The notes below the pieces were generated by a model. That model was not told the origin of the DNA and made no database searches. It saw only the letters and a list, made by a program, of their open reading frames with translations. A program made the position numbers and the translations under genes. A stretch of DNA of 5,845 nucleotides. It comes from an uncultured Rhodospirillaceae bacterium. Its GTDB lineage: Bacteria; Pseudomonadota; Alphaproteobacteria; Rhodospirillales; UBA2165. The DNA is taken from contig CAJXJM010000179.1 in assembly GCA_913054205.1 (NCBI GenBank), positions 1-5,845 of the forward strand. Reading direction: 5' to 3'. Positions 1 through 5,432 of this stretch are shown piece by piece; position 1 is the stretch's first letter, and each line of letters begins with the position of its first letter.

Positions 1-1937
1 TGGCCCAACGCATCGTCAATGGCGATGTGCCGGAAGCACTTTTGCAAAAACAATTGATGGTATTGGATTTGGGTGCCTTGCTTGCCGGCGCTAAATTCAG
101 GGGCGAGTTTGAAGAGCGTTTGAAGGCCGTTCTCACCGAAGTAACCGAAGCCGCTGGTGAAGTGATTTTGTTTATCGATGAGATGCACACGCTTGTAGGC
201 GCCGGTGCCGCCGAAGGCGCGATGGATGCCTCGAACCTGCTCAAACCGGCCTTAGCTAGAGGCGAGCTGCATTGTGTCGGCGCAACCACGCTCAAAGAAT
301 ACCGCCAAAACGTTGAGAAAGATGCCGCCTTAGCCCGGCGTTTCCAACCGATCTTTATTCCCGAGCCAACCGTTGAAGACACAATATCCATTTTGCGTGG
401 TATCAAAGAAAAATATGATCTTCACCACGGTGTTCGCATCACTGATGCAGCCTTGGTGGCGGCGGCAACCCTTTCAAATCGATATATCAGCGATCGATTT
501 TTACCAGATAAAGCCATCGATCTGATGGACGAGGCTGCCAGCCGCTTGCGCATGGAGGTTGATTCTAAACCCGAAGAAATCGATGAACTGGATCGCCGCA
601 TCATCCAGCTTAAAATTGAGATGGAAGCGCTAAAAAAAGAATCTGACAAATCTTCACAGGAACGCCTGTTGTTGCTCGATGAAGAACTCGGCGGTCTTGA
701 AGATAAGTCACTCATCTTAACTGAAACTTGGCAAAGCGAAAAAAGTGATATTGCCGAGACACAAAAACTTAAAGAACAGTTGGATCAGGCGCGCATCGCT
801 TTGGATAAAGCCTTTCGGGAAGGTGAATTGGAAACTGCCGGAGAGTTGCAATACAGCCTTATCCCTGGCCTGGAAGAAAAGCTAGCCACGGCAGAAGCTG
901 GTGAGGATCATAGCATGGTGCAGGAAACTGTAACCGAGGATCAAATTGCCTCGGTGGTTTCCCGTTGGACAGGCATCCCTGTCGATAAAATGATGCAGGG
1001 CGAGCGCGAAAAACTCATCGAAATGGAAGCCCGTTTAGGTAAGCGTGTTATCGGCCAAGCAGAAGCCCTCACCGCGGTTTCGAACGCTGTGCGCCGCGCC
1101 CGGGCTGGTCTTCAAGACGCCGCCCGCCCAACAGGTTCGTTCCTGTTTATAGGCCCGACTGGCGTTGGCAAAACCGAGCTGACAAAATCTCTGGCAGAAT
1201 TCTTGTTCGATGATGAAAGCGCGCTGTTGCGGATCGATATGTCTGAATATATGGAGAAACATGCCGTCGCTAGATTGATTGGCGCGCCTCCGGGTTATGT
1301 TGGCTACGATGAAGGCGGCGCGCTCACGGAAGCTGTTCGCCGTCGCCCCTATCAGGTCATCCTGTTTGATGAGGTAGAAAAAGCCCACCCTGATGTTTTT
1401 AACATTCTCCTCCAAGTGCTGGATGATGGCCGCCTGACAGACGGTCAAGGCCGAACCGTTGATTTTAGAAACACGCTGATCATTTTAACCTCCAACCTTG
1501 GAGCAGAACTTCTTGCCAACCAAGAAGAAGGCCATGATTCAATTGAAATTAAAGAAGATGTCATGGAGGTTGTCCGGGCCTCTTTCCGCCCAGAGTTTTT
1601 GAACAGATTGGATGAAATTGTTCTCTTCCATCGATTGTTCCGCGAACATATGAGCGACATTGTCGATATTCAACTTGAGCGTCTGCGTCTACGTCTGGAA
1701 GATCGTAAAATTACCCTTGATATCAATCCTGCTGCATTAACCTGGCTTGCCGACGCCGGCTATGACCAGGTCTATGGGGCAAGACCCTTAAAACGCGTCA
1801 TTCAACGAAGCTTGGAAAACACGCTCGCCAGTCTCATTCTTGAAGGCAAAATCAATGACGGCGATACTGTCACTGTCAGCGCCGGTAAAAAAGGATTAGA
1901 GATCAACGGTGAAATTGTGCAGGAAGAAGCGGCTTAA
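1..1937 (+). CDS. clpB: ATP-dependent disaggregase ClpB (Hsp100), 5'-truncated by window edge
   Basis: ClpB is a cytoplasmic hexameric AAA+ chaperone that threads aggregated proteins through its pore, working with DnaK/DnaJ/GrpE. The frame is open from the first complete codon (nt 3) and gives 644 residues. Family length is about 860, so roughly 220 residues (N domain and the NBD1 Walker A) lie left of the window. Numbered from nt 3: pore loop 1 [12 protein letters not shown] (aromatic F32), NBD1 Walker B VILFIDE (54-60), arginine pair RR (112-113), the coiled-coil M domain (about 185-305, with the conserved ELQY). NBD2 has Walker A GPTGVGKT (384-391), pore loop GYVG (431-434), Walker B VILFDE (452-457), sensor-1 TSN (496-498) and sensor-2 GARPLKR (592-598). 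The M domain separates ClpB from ClpA and the shorter-middled ClpC. Every catalytic motif in view is intact. It ends in TAA two bases before the convergent peptidase gene. Confidence 0.97.
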   Translation, partial: AQRIVNGDVPEALLQKQLMVLDLGALLAGAKFRGEFEERLKAVLTEVTEAAGEVILFIDEMHTLVGAGAAEGAMDASNLLKPALARGELHCVGATTLKEYRQNVEKDAALARRFQPIFIPEPTVEDTISILRGIKEKYDLHHGVRITDAALVAAATLSNRYISDRFLPDKAIDLMDEAASRLRMEVDSKPEEIDELDRRIIQLKIEMEALKKESDKSSQERLLLLDEELGGLEDKSLILTETWQSEKSDIAETQKLKEQLDQARIALDKAFREGELETAGELQYSLIPGLEEKLATAEAGEDHSMVQETVTEDQIASVVSRWTGIPVDKMMQGEREKLIEMEARLGKRVIGQAEALTAVSNAVRRARAGLQDAARPTGSFLFIGPTGVGKTELTKSLAEFLFDDESALLRIDMSEYMEKHAVARLIGAPPGYVGYDEGGALTEAVRRRPYQVILFDEVEKAHPDVFNILLQVLDDGRLTDGQGRTVDFRNTLIILTSNLGAELLANQEEGHDSIEIKEDVMEVVRASFRPEFLNRLDEIVLFHRLFREHMSDIVDIQLERLRLRLEDRKITLDINPAALTWLADAGYDQVYGARPLKRVIQRSLENTLASLILEGKINDGDTVTVSAGKKGLEINGEIVQEEAA

Positions 1938-1939
1938 AA

Positions 1940-3271
1940 CTATTTAGCGAGAATGGCCCGCTTAACCGTCTGAGCGACTTTTTCAGTTTTAGGAACGCCG
2001 GCCAGTTTAAAATCTGTTGCCGCTTTCACATTCATGAATTTGGCTAATTCTTTATTTTTAAGTTGTTTCCCGGACGGCATTTTGACCCGCATTGGATTGG
2101 TCTGGCGGCCGCGTCTCAAAATCTCATAATGAAGATGCGCGCCGGTAGATCGTCCTGTCGTGCCAACATAGCCAATAATTTGACCTTGCTTCACGCGAGA
2201 ACCGCGCCGCACCGATGAGCGGAATTTGCTCATATGCGCATAGGCTGTTGAATATTCTGAGTTGTGACGAATGCGAATGTATTTACCATAAGATCCGTTG
2301 CGTGAGCGGTAGACTATCGTGCCGGAACCAGCTGCAAAGATTGGCGTGCCACGCGGCGCCGCAAAATCAACGCCGCGGTGCATTTTGTTGTACCCCAGCA
2401 CCGGATGGCGGCGCCTGCCAAAACCTGAGGACAATCGAGCACCATTGATTGGCGTGCGCATTAAGGCTTTGCGGGCGCTCCGTCCTTTGTGGTCAAAATA
2501 ATCACTGAACCCTTTTTTGTCCTTAAAATGATAGAGCGGGTGATCTGTCCGACTTAATTTCAAATTAGCGAATAAGATTTTGCCATAGCGCGCAAACTCA
2601 CCGTCTTCAGTGGTTAGACGTTCATATAAAACTTCAAACTGATCGCCCAAACGAATGCTGCGTTGAAAATCGACATCCCAAGAATAAATCCGAATAAGCT
2701 CCATCAGCACCGGAACCGGAACACCCGCTTTTACAGCAGATACGTAGAGGCTTGAGCTGATTTTACCAGCGGCTCGGGCGAGTTCCGTTTTGACGGCTTT
2801 TTTGTAGTACTTAGCGGTGAATTTATCATCGTCCAATTGATAGACAGCATATTCCCGGTACAAATCCGGCCGAATGGTGATTTGTTTTAATTCACCATTT
2901 TTAGAATGCGCATCTTTCTCATCCAATACGGCACCCGGTTCAAAAATAAATTCGATATCTTGCCCAGGCCGAATGCGTTTGGGGTTATAGATTTTGGTTA
3001 AAGCTGTAATCGCCAAATGCGCGTTATTGCGCGGCAGGCCCGCTTTGACAAAAATCTTCATCAATGTGTCACCTTTGCCAACTTTTATGTTTAAAACAAT
3101 CGGCTGAAACGGCGGTGCCAAATCCAAACTGTCAATCGGCGCGCTGGCCCGCAAATCAAGCGCGGCGTTAGAGGGACCCCACTCAAAAACCCACAAAGGA
3201 AGCACGACAGCCACAACACTTAGGGCAGCAAGCGGTAATTTGTTAAGACGTTTCAGGTATTTCAAAAACAT
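1940..3271 (-). CDS. MepM/Csd3-like M23 family peptidoglycan endopeptidase
   Basis: Predicted zinc metallopeptidase that cuts peptide cross-links in peptidoglycan, acting in the periplasm. Counting from the ATG at 3271 (443 aa): basic N-terminus and hydrophobic segment at about 13-30 (signal peptide or anchor), LysM/OapA-like region at about 61-111 with VGKGDTL and RIRPGQDIEF, a second Csd3/MepM-type domain at about 171-218 with SWDVDFQRSIRLGDQFEV, then the C-terminal M23 domain. The M23 zinc and catalytic residues are all visible: H298 and D302 in HRGVDFAAP, H346 in YAHM, H379 and H381 in GAHLHYE. E. coli MepM has similar length and domain order. An ATG at 3292 adds seven residues (MRWTESF). 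I prefer 3271 because it has a weak GAAAG upstream and gives a cleaner signal-peptide n-region; neither start has a strong ribosome site. The gene converges with clpB and ends in TAG. Confidence 0.9.
   Translation of the reverse strand: MFLKYLKRLNKLPLAALSVVAVVLPLWVFEWGPSNAALDLRASAPIDSLDLAPPFQPIVLNIKVGKGDTLMKIFVKAGLPRNNAHLAITALTKIYNPKRIRPGQDIEFIFEPGAVLDEKDAHSKNGELKQITIRPDLYREYAVYQLDDDKFTAKYYKKAVKTELARAAGKISSSLYVSAVKAGVPVPVLMELIRIYSWDVDFQRSIRLGDQFEVLYERLTTEDGEFARYGKILFANLKLSRTDHPLYHFKDKKGFSDYFDHKGRSARKALMRTPINGARLSSGFGRRRHPVLGYNKMHRGVDFAAPRGTPIFAAGSGTIVYRSRNGSYGKYIRIRHNSEYSTAYAHMSKFRSSVRRGSRVKQGQIIGYVGTTGRSTGAHLHYEILRRGRQTNPMRVKMPSGKQLKNKELAKFMNVKAATDFKLAGVPKTEKVAQTVKRAILAK
1959..1983 (+). terminator. 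Possible intrinsic terminator of clpB, inside the 3' end of the convergent gene
   Basis: A short hairpin CGCTTA / TGAGCG (1959-1964 with 1971-1976, one G-U pair, six-base loop) is followed after two bases by five T residues (1979-1983). It starts 22 bases after the clpB stop codon and lies within the antisense of the last codons of the M23 peptidase gene. The stem is short, so this is only a candidate. No comparable signal was found for the opposite strand inside the end of clpB. Confidence 0.35.
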
Positions 3272-3311
3272 AAAACTTTCAGTCCAGCGCATTTTAGCAA
3301 TTACTGGTGAA

Positions 3312-3371
3312 CAAAATTAAACCCCCGCACCTGATATTTTGACGCAGGAGGAATGGTGCGGAAAATGGGGG
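3312..3371 (-). terminator. GC-rich terminator-like hairpin upstream of the M23 peptidase gene
   Basis: CCGCACC at 3325-3331 is exactly complementary to GGTGCGG at 3355-3361. Beyond a small AAAAT bulge, three more C-G pairs can form between 3322-3324 and the G run at 3367-3371. On the minus strand the 3' arm ends in GGGGG followed directly by TTTAATTTT, the arrangement of a Rho-independent terminator with an imperfect T tract. It lies after the small exported gene and the structured segment and about 40 bases before the preferred peptidase start. It could end transcripts from upstream, or act as an attenuator for the peptidase gene. On the plus strand no T tract follows the arm, so the minus orientation is favoured. 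Confidence 0.45.
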
Positions 3372-3390
3372 CTGAAATGGATTCTGTCAA
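3362..3390 (-). promoter_or_regulatory. Weak candidate promoter for the M23 peptidase gene
   Basis: Reading the minus strand, a perfect -35 hexamer TTGACA (3390-3385) is followed after 17 bases by CATTTT (3367-3362), a poor -10. A start about seven bases on, near 3355, would fall at the end of the upstream arm of the terminator-like hairpin. Transcripts begun here would therefore lack that arm and could not form the terminator. The -10 is weak, so confidence is low. Confidence 0.2.
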
Positions 3391-3532
3391 CCACCTGAAT
3401 TAAGGTATTTTGGTGGCTTGCTCCGTCCTCCCATATCCTCTGAAACCTGAGGCTCATTCCCAATTTTAGCAATTGGTATGATGGGAGGTATTCCTTAAGG
3501 ATTGGTTTCCACCAACTCCTATTCGGCAAGCT
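3391..3532 (-). ncRNA. Candidate structured RNA (nested inverted repeats, branched tip)
   Basis: No convincing protein is encoded here. The segment is full of nested complementary blocks: TTGGTGG (3410-3416) with CCACCAA (3509-3515); CCTCCCAT (3427-3434) with ATGGGAGG (3481-3488), eight perfect pairs; within that, CCAATT (3460-3465) with AATTGG (3471-3476), loop of five, and CCTC (3437-3440) with GAGG (3449-3452). Short outer extensions GAAT/ATTC and AGG/CCT pair at both ends (3397-3405 with 3518-3524). An alternative closing stem, GCTTGC (3416-3421) with GCAAGC (3526-3531), excludes the first. The result is a rod with a large internal loop and a three-way tip. The minus strand is favoured because a terminator-like hairpin follows. 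It could be a small RNA, a 3' UTR product of the upstream gene, or a palindromic repeat element. I do not recognise a known family: tmRNA, RNase P and SRP core motifs are absent. Confidence 0.3.
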
Positions 3533-3554
3533 CTTTTAAGGCGCTTCAAATCGT

Positions 3555-3920
3555 TTAGATACGTTGACCTATTTTCTGTGTGGTGGTTTCCCAATTTTTT
3601 CCAGCAGCGATCAGGCAAGTAATTCCGTCAGGCCGTGTAACAATCATAGACCAGGAGCCATCGGCTGAGGAAAACACCTCAACAACGGAGCCACTATTGG
3701 CCAGTCCGATTGAATTCCGGGATTCTTTATAATCATCGGATAAGGAAGAAACGATGGTGTTGCGTTGATCACAGACAACAGGTGCACCGTTACTGATAAC
3801 TTCCTGAGCGGCAGCTGGGGTCGGCACCAATATAGTAATGGCTGCCAGCAGAACCGCGAGGGTTCCAGCAACGGTAAAAACGAAGGCGCATATTTTTATC
3901 AATTTCGTCATACTAGACAT
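3555..3920 (-). CDS. Small exported protein of unknown function
   Basis: Function not recognised. From the ATG at 3920 it is 121 residues: a basic start (MTKLIK), a hydrophobic stretch at about 11-33, and a signal-peptidase-like PAAAQ ending near residue 38, giving a mature protein of about 83 residues. The mature part has two cysteines (C50 in PVVCDQR and C102 in GITCLIA) that could form a disulfide. Its central run SIGLANSGSVVEVFSSADG and the following SWSMIVTRPDG resemble small periplasmic proteins I associate with alphaproteobacteria; this is from memory, not a search. The frame extends upstream to a GTG at 3971, but that adds 17 hydrophilic residues before the signal peptide. ATG 3920 (weak GGATGGG upstream) or ATG 3911 is more sensible. 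It is on the same strand as the M23 gene, separated by the structured segment and terminator-like hairpin, so co-transcription is doubtful. Confidence 0.75.
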   Translation of the reverse strand: MSSMTKLIKICAFVFTVAGTLAVLLAAITILVPTPAAAQEVISNGAPVVCDQRNTIVSSLSDDYKESRNSIGLANSGSVVEVFSSADGSWSMIVTRPDGITCLIAAGKNWETTTQKIGQRI

Positions 3921-4082
3921 ATGCCCATCCAGGAGCGCCTTTTCAGGCCATTTTTTGTAAGGAATTACCACAAACTGAATCGTTACTTTGCCTAACCCTA
4001 AGCAATTCCGAAAAAGTCAATAAAATGAAGGGGCTGAGGGAGTAAGCAGATATTAATTAATGGTTTTTAAGTTAAACTCGTA

Positions 4083-4097
4083 ATAATATCGTATTAT
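4083..4097. repeat. AT-rich perfect inverted repeat
   Basis: ATAATA TCG TATTAT is a 15-base palindrome with six-base arms around a three-base centre. It could be a binding site for a dimeric regulator, but palindromes arise easily in sequence this rich in A+T. Confidence 0.3.
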
Positions 4098-4142
4098 AAA
4101 GTTGATATATGAATTAACTATTTTTAATGTAATTTTTATAAG

Positions 4143-4176
4143 ATGTTGTTTACAAACAATTTAACTGTCGCAACAT
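4143..4176. repeat. Nested inverted repeats, possible operator
   Basis: TTGTTT AC AAACAA (4146-4159) is a compact palindrome with six-base arms. An overlapping pair, ATGTTG (4143-4148) and CAACAT (4171-4176), spans it. It sits about 75 bases upstream of the candidate queH promoter and 220 bases from the exported gene. A dimeric DNA-binding protein is one reading; none can be named. Confidence 0.3.
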
Positions 4177-4234
4177 GGGTAAAATTCACCTATTTTGGAC
4201 AGCTTAAAAATAATCTGCGAATGTAGGCAAAGAC

Positions 4235-4263
4235 TTGTTTGGCGCCTAATTCAGGCGTATATA
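4235..4263 (+). promoter_or_regulatory. Candidate sigma70 promoter for queH with an inverted repeat in the spacer
   Basis: TTGTTT (4235-4240) and TATATA (4258-4263) are separated by exactly 17 bases. The hexamers match the consensus at three and four positions. The spacer contains CGCCT AATTC AGGCG (4243-4257), an inverted repeat with five-base GC-rich arms that ends against the -10 box. A repressor bound there would block polymerase. Transcription would start near 4270 and give a leader of about 90 bases before queH. The GC-rich palindrome stands out in otherwise AT-rich surroundings. Confidence 0.4.
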
Positions 4264-4285
4264 GCTGCCCGTATACACATTATTG

Positions 4286-4351
4286 TGGTTTTAATATTCG
4301 CAATTGTAATAAAATGCAGCGCCGTGATAACATTTAAAACCAATTTTTTGG
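4286..4351 (+). promoter_or_regulatory. Candidate attenuator-like leader of queH
   Basis: TGGTTTTAA (4286-4294) is exactly complementary to TTAAAACCA (4334-4342), nine pairs closing a 39-base loop. One base after the 3' arm comes a run of six T (4344-4349), so the pairing looks like a weak intrinsic terminator ending about 12 bases before the start codon. The end of the same arm, CCAA (4340-4343), can instead pair with TTGG (4348-4351), which would cover the GG of GGCGA, the only ribosome-site-like sequence. The two pairings exclude each other. No preQ1-I aptamer signature is visible. Confidence 0.3.
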
Positions 4352-4357
4352 CGATTT

Positions 4358-4369
4358 ATGAATGAATAA
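4358..4369 (+). promoter_or_regulatory. Three-codon reading frame overlapping the queH start
   Basis: ATG AAT GAA TAA begins four bases before the queH ATG in another frame and stops within the first codons of queH. Ribosomes could choose between two starts only four bases apart, which could lower queH output or allow reinitiation. Nothing shows that the first ATG is used. Confidence 0.15.
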
Positions 4370-5063
4370 CATCGATAAATCCAAAAGTAATTTAAGAAAC
4401 GCTCAGGCTACACCCGCTGAACGTCCCAAATTGGCGCCGCCGGGTGATGCGAGCAACATTTTGCTGCATTCCTGTTGTGCGCCCTGCGCCGGTGATGTCA
4501 TGGCGGAATTGAAGCGTTCGGATATCGACTACACCATTTTATTTTATAATCCGAACATTCATCCGCTTAAGGAATACGAGCTTCGCAAAGACGAAAACAA
4601 GCGCTTTGCCGATAAGCTGGATGTGCCATTTGTTGATCTCGATTACAACAAAGACGACTGGTTTCACAAAGTTAAGGGCTATGAGCATGAGCCCGAGCGC
4701 GGCTATCGCTGCACTTTATGTTTTGACATGCGATTTGAGCGCTCAGCGCTTTATGCCGCGGAAAATGGCTTCAAAGTTTTTTCCAGCACGCTCGGCACGT
4801 CTCGCTGGAAGAACTTGGAACAAATCAATGGCTGCGGTGTCCGGGCAGCGGAGCGTTATGACGATCTCACCTATTGGACCTTTAACTGGCGCAAAAAGGG
4901 CGGTGCCAATCGCATGGTCGAGATTTCTAAAGAAGAAAAGTTTTATCAGCAGGAATACTGCGGCTGTGCGTATAGCTTACGCGACACCAATCAAAGCCGT
5001 GTCGAGCGCGGCATGGACCCGATTAAACTCGGGGTTAAATATTACGGCGTCGAAGGTGCCTAA
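4362..5063 (+). CDS. queH: Epoxyqueuosine reductase QueH (DUF208 family)
   Basis: QueH catalyses the last step of queuosine synthesis, reducing epoxyqueuosine at the wobble position (34) of GUN-anticodon tRNAs. It is the cobalamin-independent, iron-sulfur replacement for QueG. The 233-residue protein has the family's cysteine pattern: C38, C39 and C42 in HSCCAPC; C117 and C120 in CTLC; C158 in NGCG; C200 and C202 in YCGCAYS. Other family stretches are [16 protein letters not shown] and [11 protein letters not shown]. About 30 hydrophilic residues precede the core. ATG 4362 is the first possible start because an in-frame TGA (4359-4361) abuts it, and no other ATG precedes the first cysteine motif. 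The ribosome site is weak (GGCGA at 4350-4354, seven bases away). Its upstream neighbour is divergent and its downstream one convergent, so it is probably transcribed alone from the promoter near 4235. No other queuosine gene is in the window. Confidence 0.95.
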   Translation: MNNIDKSKSNLRNAQATPAERPKLAPPGDASNILLHSCCAPCAGDVMAELKRSDIDYTILFYNPNIHPLKEYELRKDENKRFADKLDVPFVDLDYNKDDWFHKVKGYEHEPERGYRCTLCFDMRFERSALYAAENGFKVFSSTLGTSRWKNLEQINGCGVRAAERYDDLTYWTFNWRKKGGANRMVEISKEEKFYQQEYCGCAYSLRDTNQSRVERGMDPIKLGVKYYGVEGA

Positions 5064-5095
5064 AAATTAATCCTGATTAAGGCCTAGTTCTTTTT
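5058..5095. terminator. Candidate shared terminator between queH and the YjbR gene
   Basis: TTAAT (5067-5071) pairs with ATTAA (5076-5080) around a four-base loop, and GCC (5058-5060) can pair with GGC (5081-5083) across a bulge. The hairpin covers both stop codons. For the minus-strand gene the 3' arm is followed directly by five T (complement of 5062-5066). For queH a broken T run (5088-5095) follows at a short distance. The stem is AT-rich and weak. The three-base gap between the genes leaves little other room for termination signals. Confidence 0.3.
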
Positions 5096-5432
5096 GGCGC
5101 TTTTTTGTCAGTTTCCGAGATACCATCAGATAAGAATGTTCTATATGGCGGCGCAGTTCCTCGTCGGGCAATCCCGGTTGGCCAAATTGCTGTATCCACT
5201 TCATGCCGCGTGAAGCAAAATAGGGTGCAGGTCTTAGTCCCGGCATATCTGGCAAAACTTCGAAAGCGATGTCTGTAACTTTAAAGACGAATGCCGGTTC
5301 ACCGCCTTCCTGCCAACCGCCAATAGCAAAGACCTTGGTGTCTACCTTCCAAACATGGGAATTACCCCATTGCACGACGTGATTGGTCGCCGGCAGCGAA
5401 CCACAAAACGCATTAAACTCATCATAGGTCAT
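5067..5432 (-). CDS. MmcQ/YjbR family protein (DUF419)
   Basis: A 121-residue cytoplasmic protein of the MmcQ/YjbR family, a small CyaY-like fold often annotated as DNA-binding but without a settled function. Signs of the family are VWKVDTKVFAI (27-37), VFKV (49-52), the central GLRPAPYFASRGMKWIQ (65-81), and the C-terminal SYLMVSRKLTKKRQKEL (100-116). Length is normal for the family and no signal peptide or membrane segment is present. The start ATG (5430-5432) shares a base with the stop of the upstream hydrolase gene (TAATG on the minus strand), and there is no evident Shine-Dalgarno sequence, so translation by coupling is likely. The gene converges with queH three bases away. A DNA-binding role is family annotation, not something the sequence shows. 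Confidence 0.9.
   Translation of the reverse strand: MTYDEFNAFCGSLPATNHVVQWGNSHVWKVDTKVFAIGGWQEGGEPAFVFKVTDIAFEVLPDMPGLRPAPYFASRGMKWIQQFGQPGLPDEELRRHIEHSYLMVSRKLTKKRQKELGLNQD

Larger units (their letters stand above)
3921..4361. other. AT-rich divergent intergenic region, no protein gene
   Basis: This 441-base stretch separates the small exported gene (-) from queH (+). It is visibly richer in A+T than its neighbours, most of all at 4051-4200, and holds no reading frame I would defend; the longest plus-strand one seen, 27 codons from 4143, has no ribosome site. It contains several palindromes, a promoter-like pair toward queH and a structured leader, listed separately. On the minus strand TTGACT (4020-4015) could be a -35 for the exported gene, but no acceptable -10 lies at 16-18 bases. 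I see no origin-type repeat array and no tRNA. Confidence 0.7.

Noticed and set aside
1..1937. Altered ClpB because pore loop 1 has Phe instead of Tyr
   Set aside because: An aromatic residue is retained, and [12 protein letters not shown] occurs in other bacterial ClpB proteins, so it is ordinary variation.
1927..1963. AAGCGG / CCGCTT inverted repeat across the clpB and M23 stop codons
   Set aside because: Six pairs closing a 25-base loop with no T run after it; the hairpin at 1959-1976 is a better terminator candidate.
3317..3529. Open frame of 70 codons on the minus strand
   Set aside because: It coincides with the nested inverted repeats and terminator-like hairpin, shows no recognisable domain or ribosome site, and its composition looks like a by-product of the repeats.
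3391..3532. tmRNA, RNase P RNA or SRP RNA
   Set aside because: None of their conserved core sequences is recognisable on either strand.
4053..4127. Pairs of TTAA boxes resembling CtrA sites (4057/4067 and 4114/4124)
   Set aside because: Both pairs are spaced by six bases, not the seven of the CtrA consensus, and TTAA is frequent by chance in this AT-rich stretch.
4143..4226. 27-codon plus-strand frame in the divergent intergenic region
   Set aside because: No ribosome site, no recognisable sequence, no run of one amino acid codon as in a leader peptide; it overlaps the palindromes.
4270..4361. preQ1 riboswitch before queH
   Set aside because: The compact preQ1-I pattern with its A-rich tail is not found, and the pairing seen has a different shape.
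4606..5070. Long alternative-frame reading frame inside queH, and similar ones inside clpB and the M23 gene
   Set aside because: These lie wholly inside strongly supported genes and show no family features; they are frame shadows.
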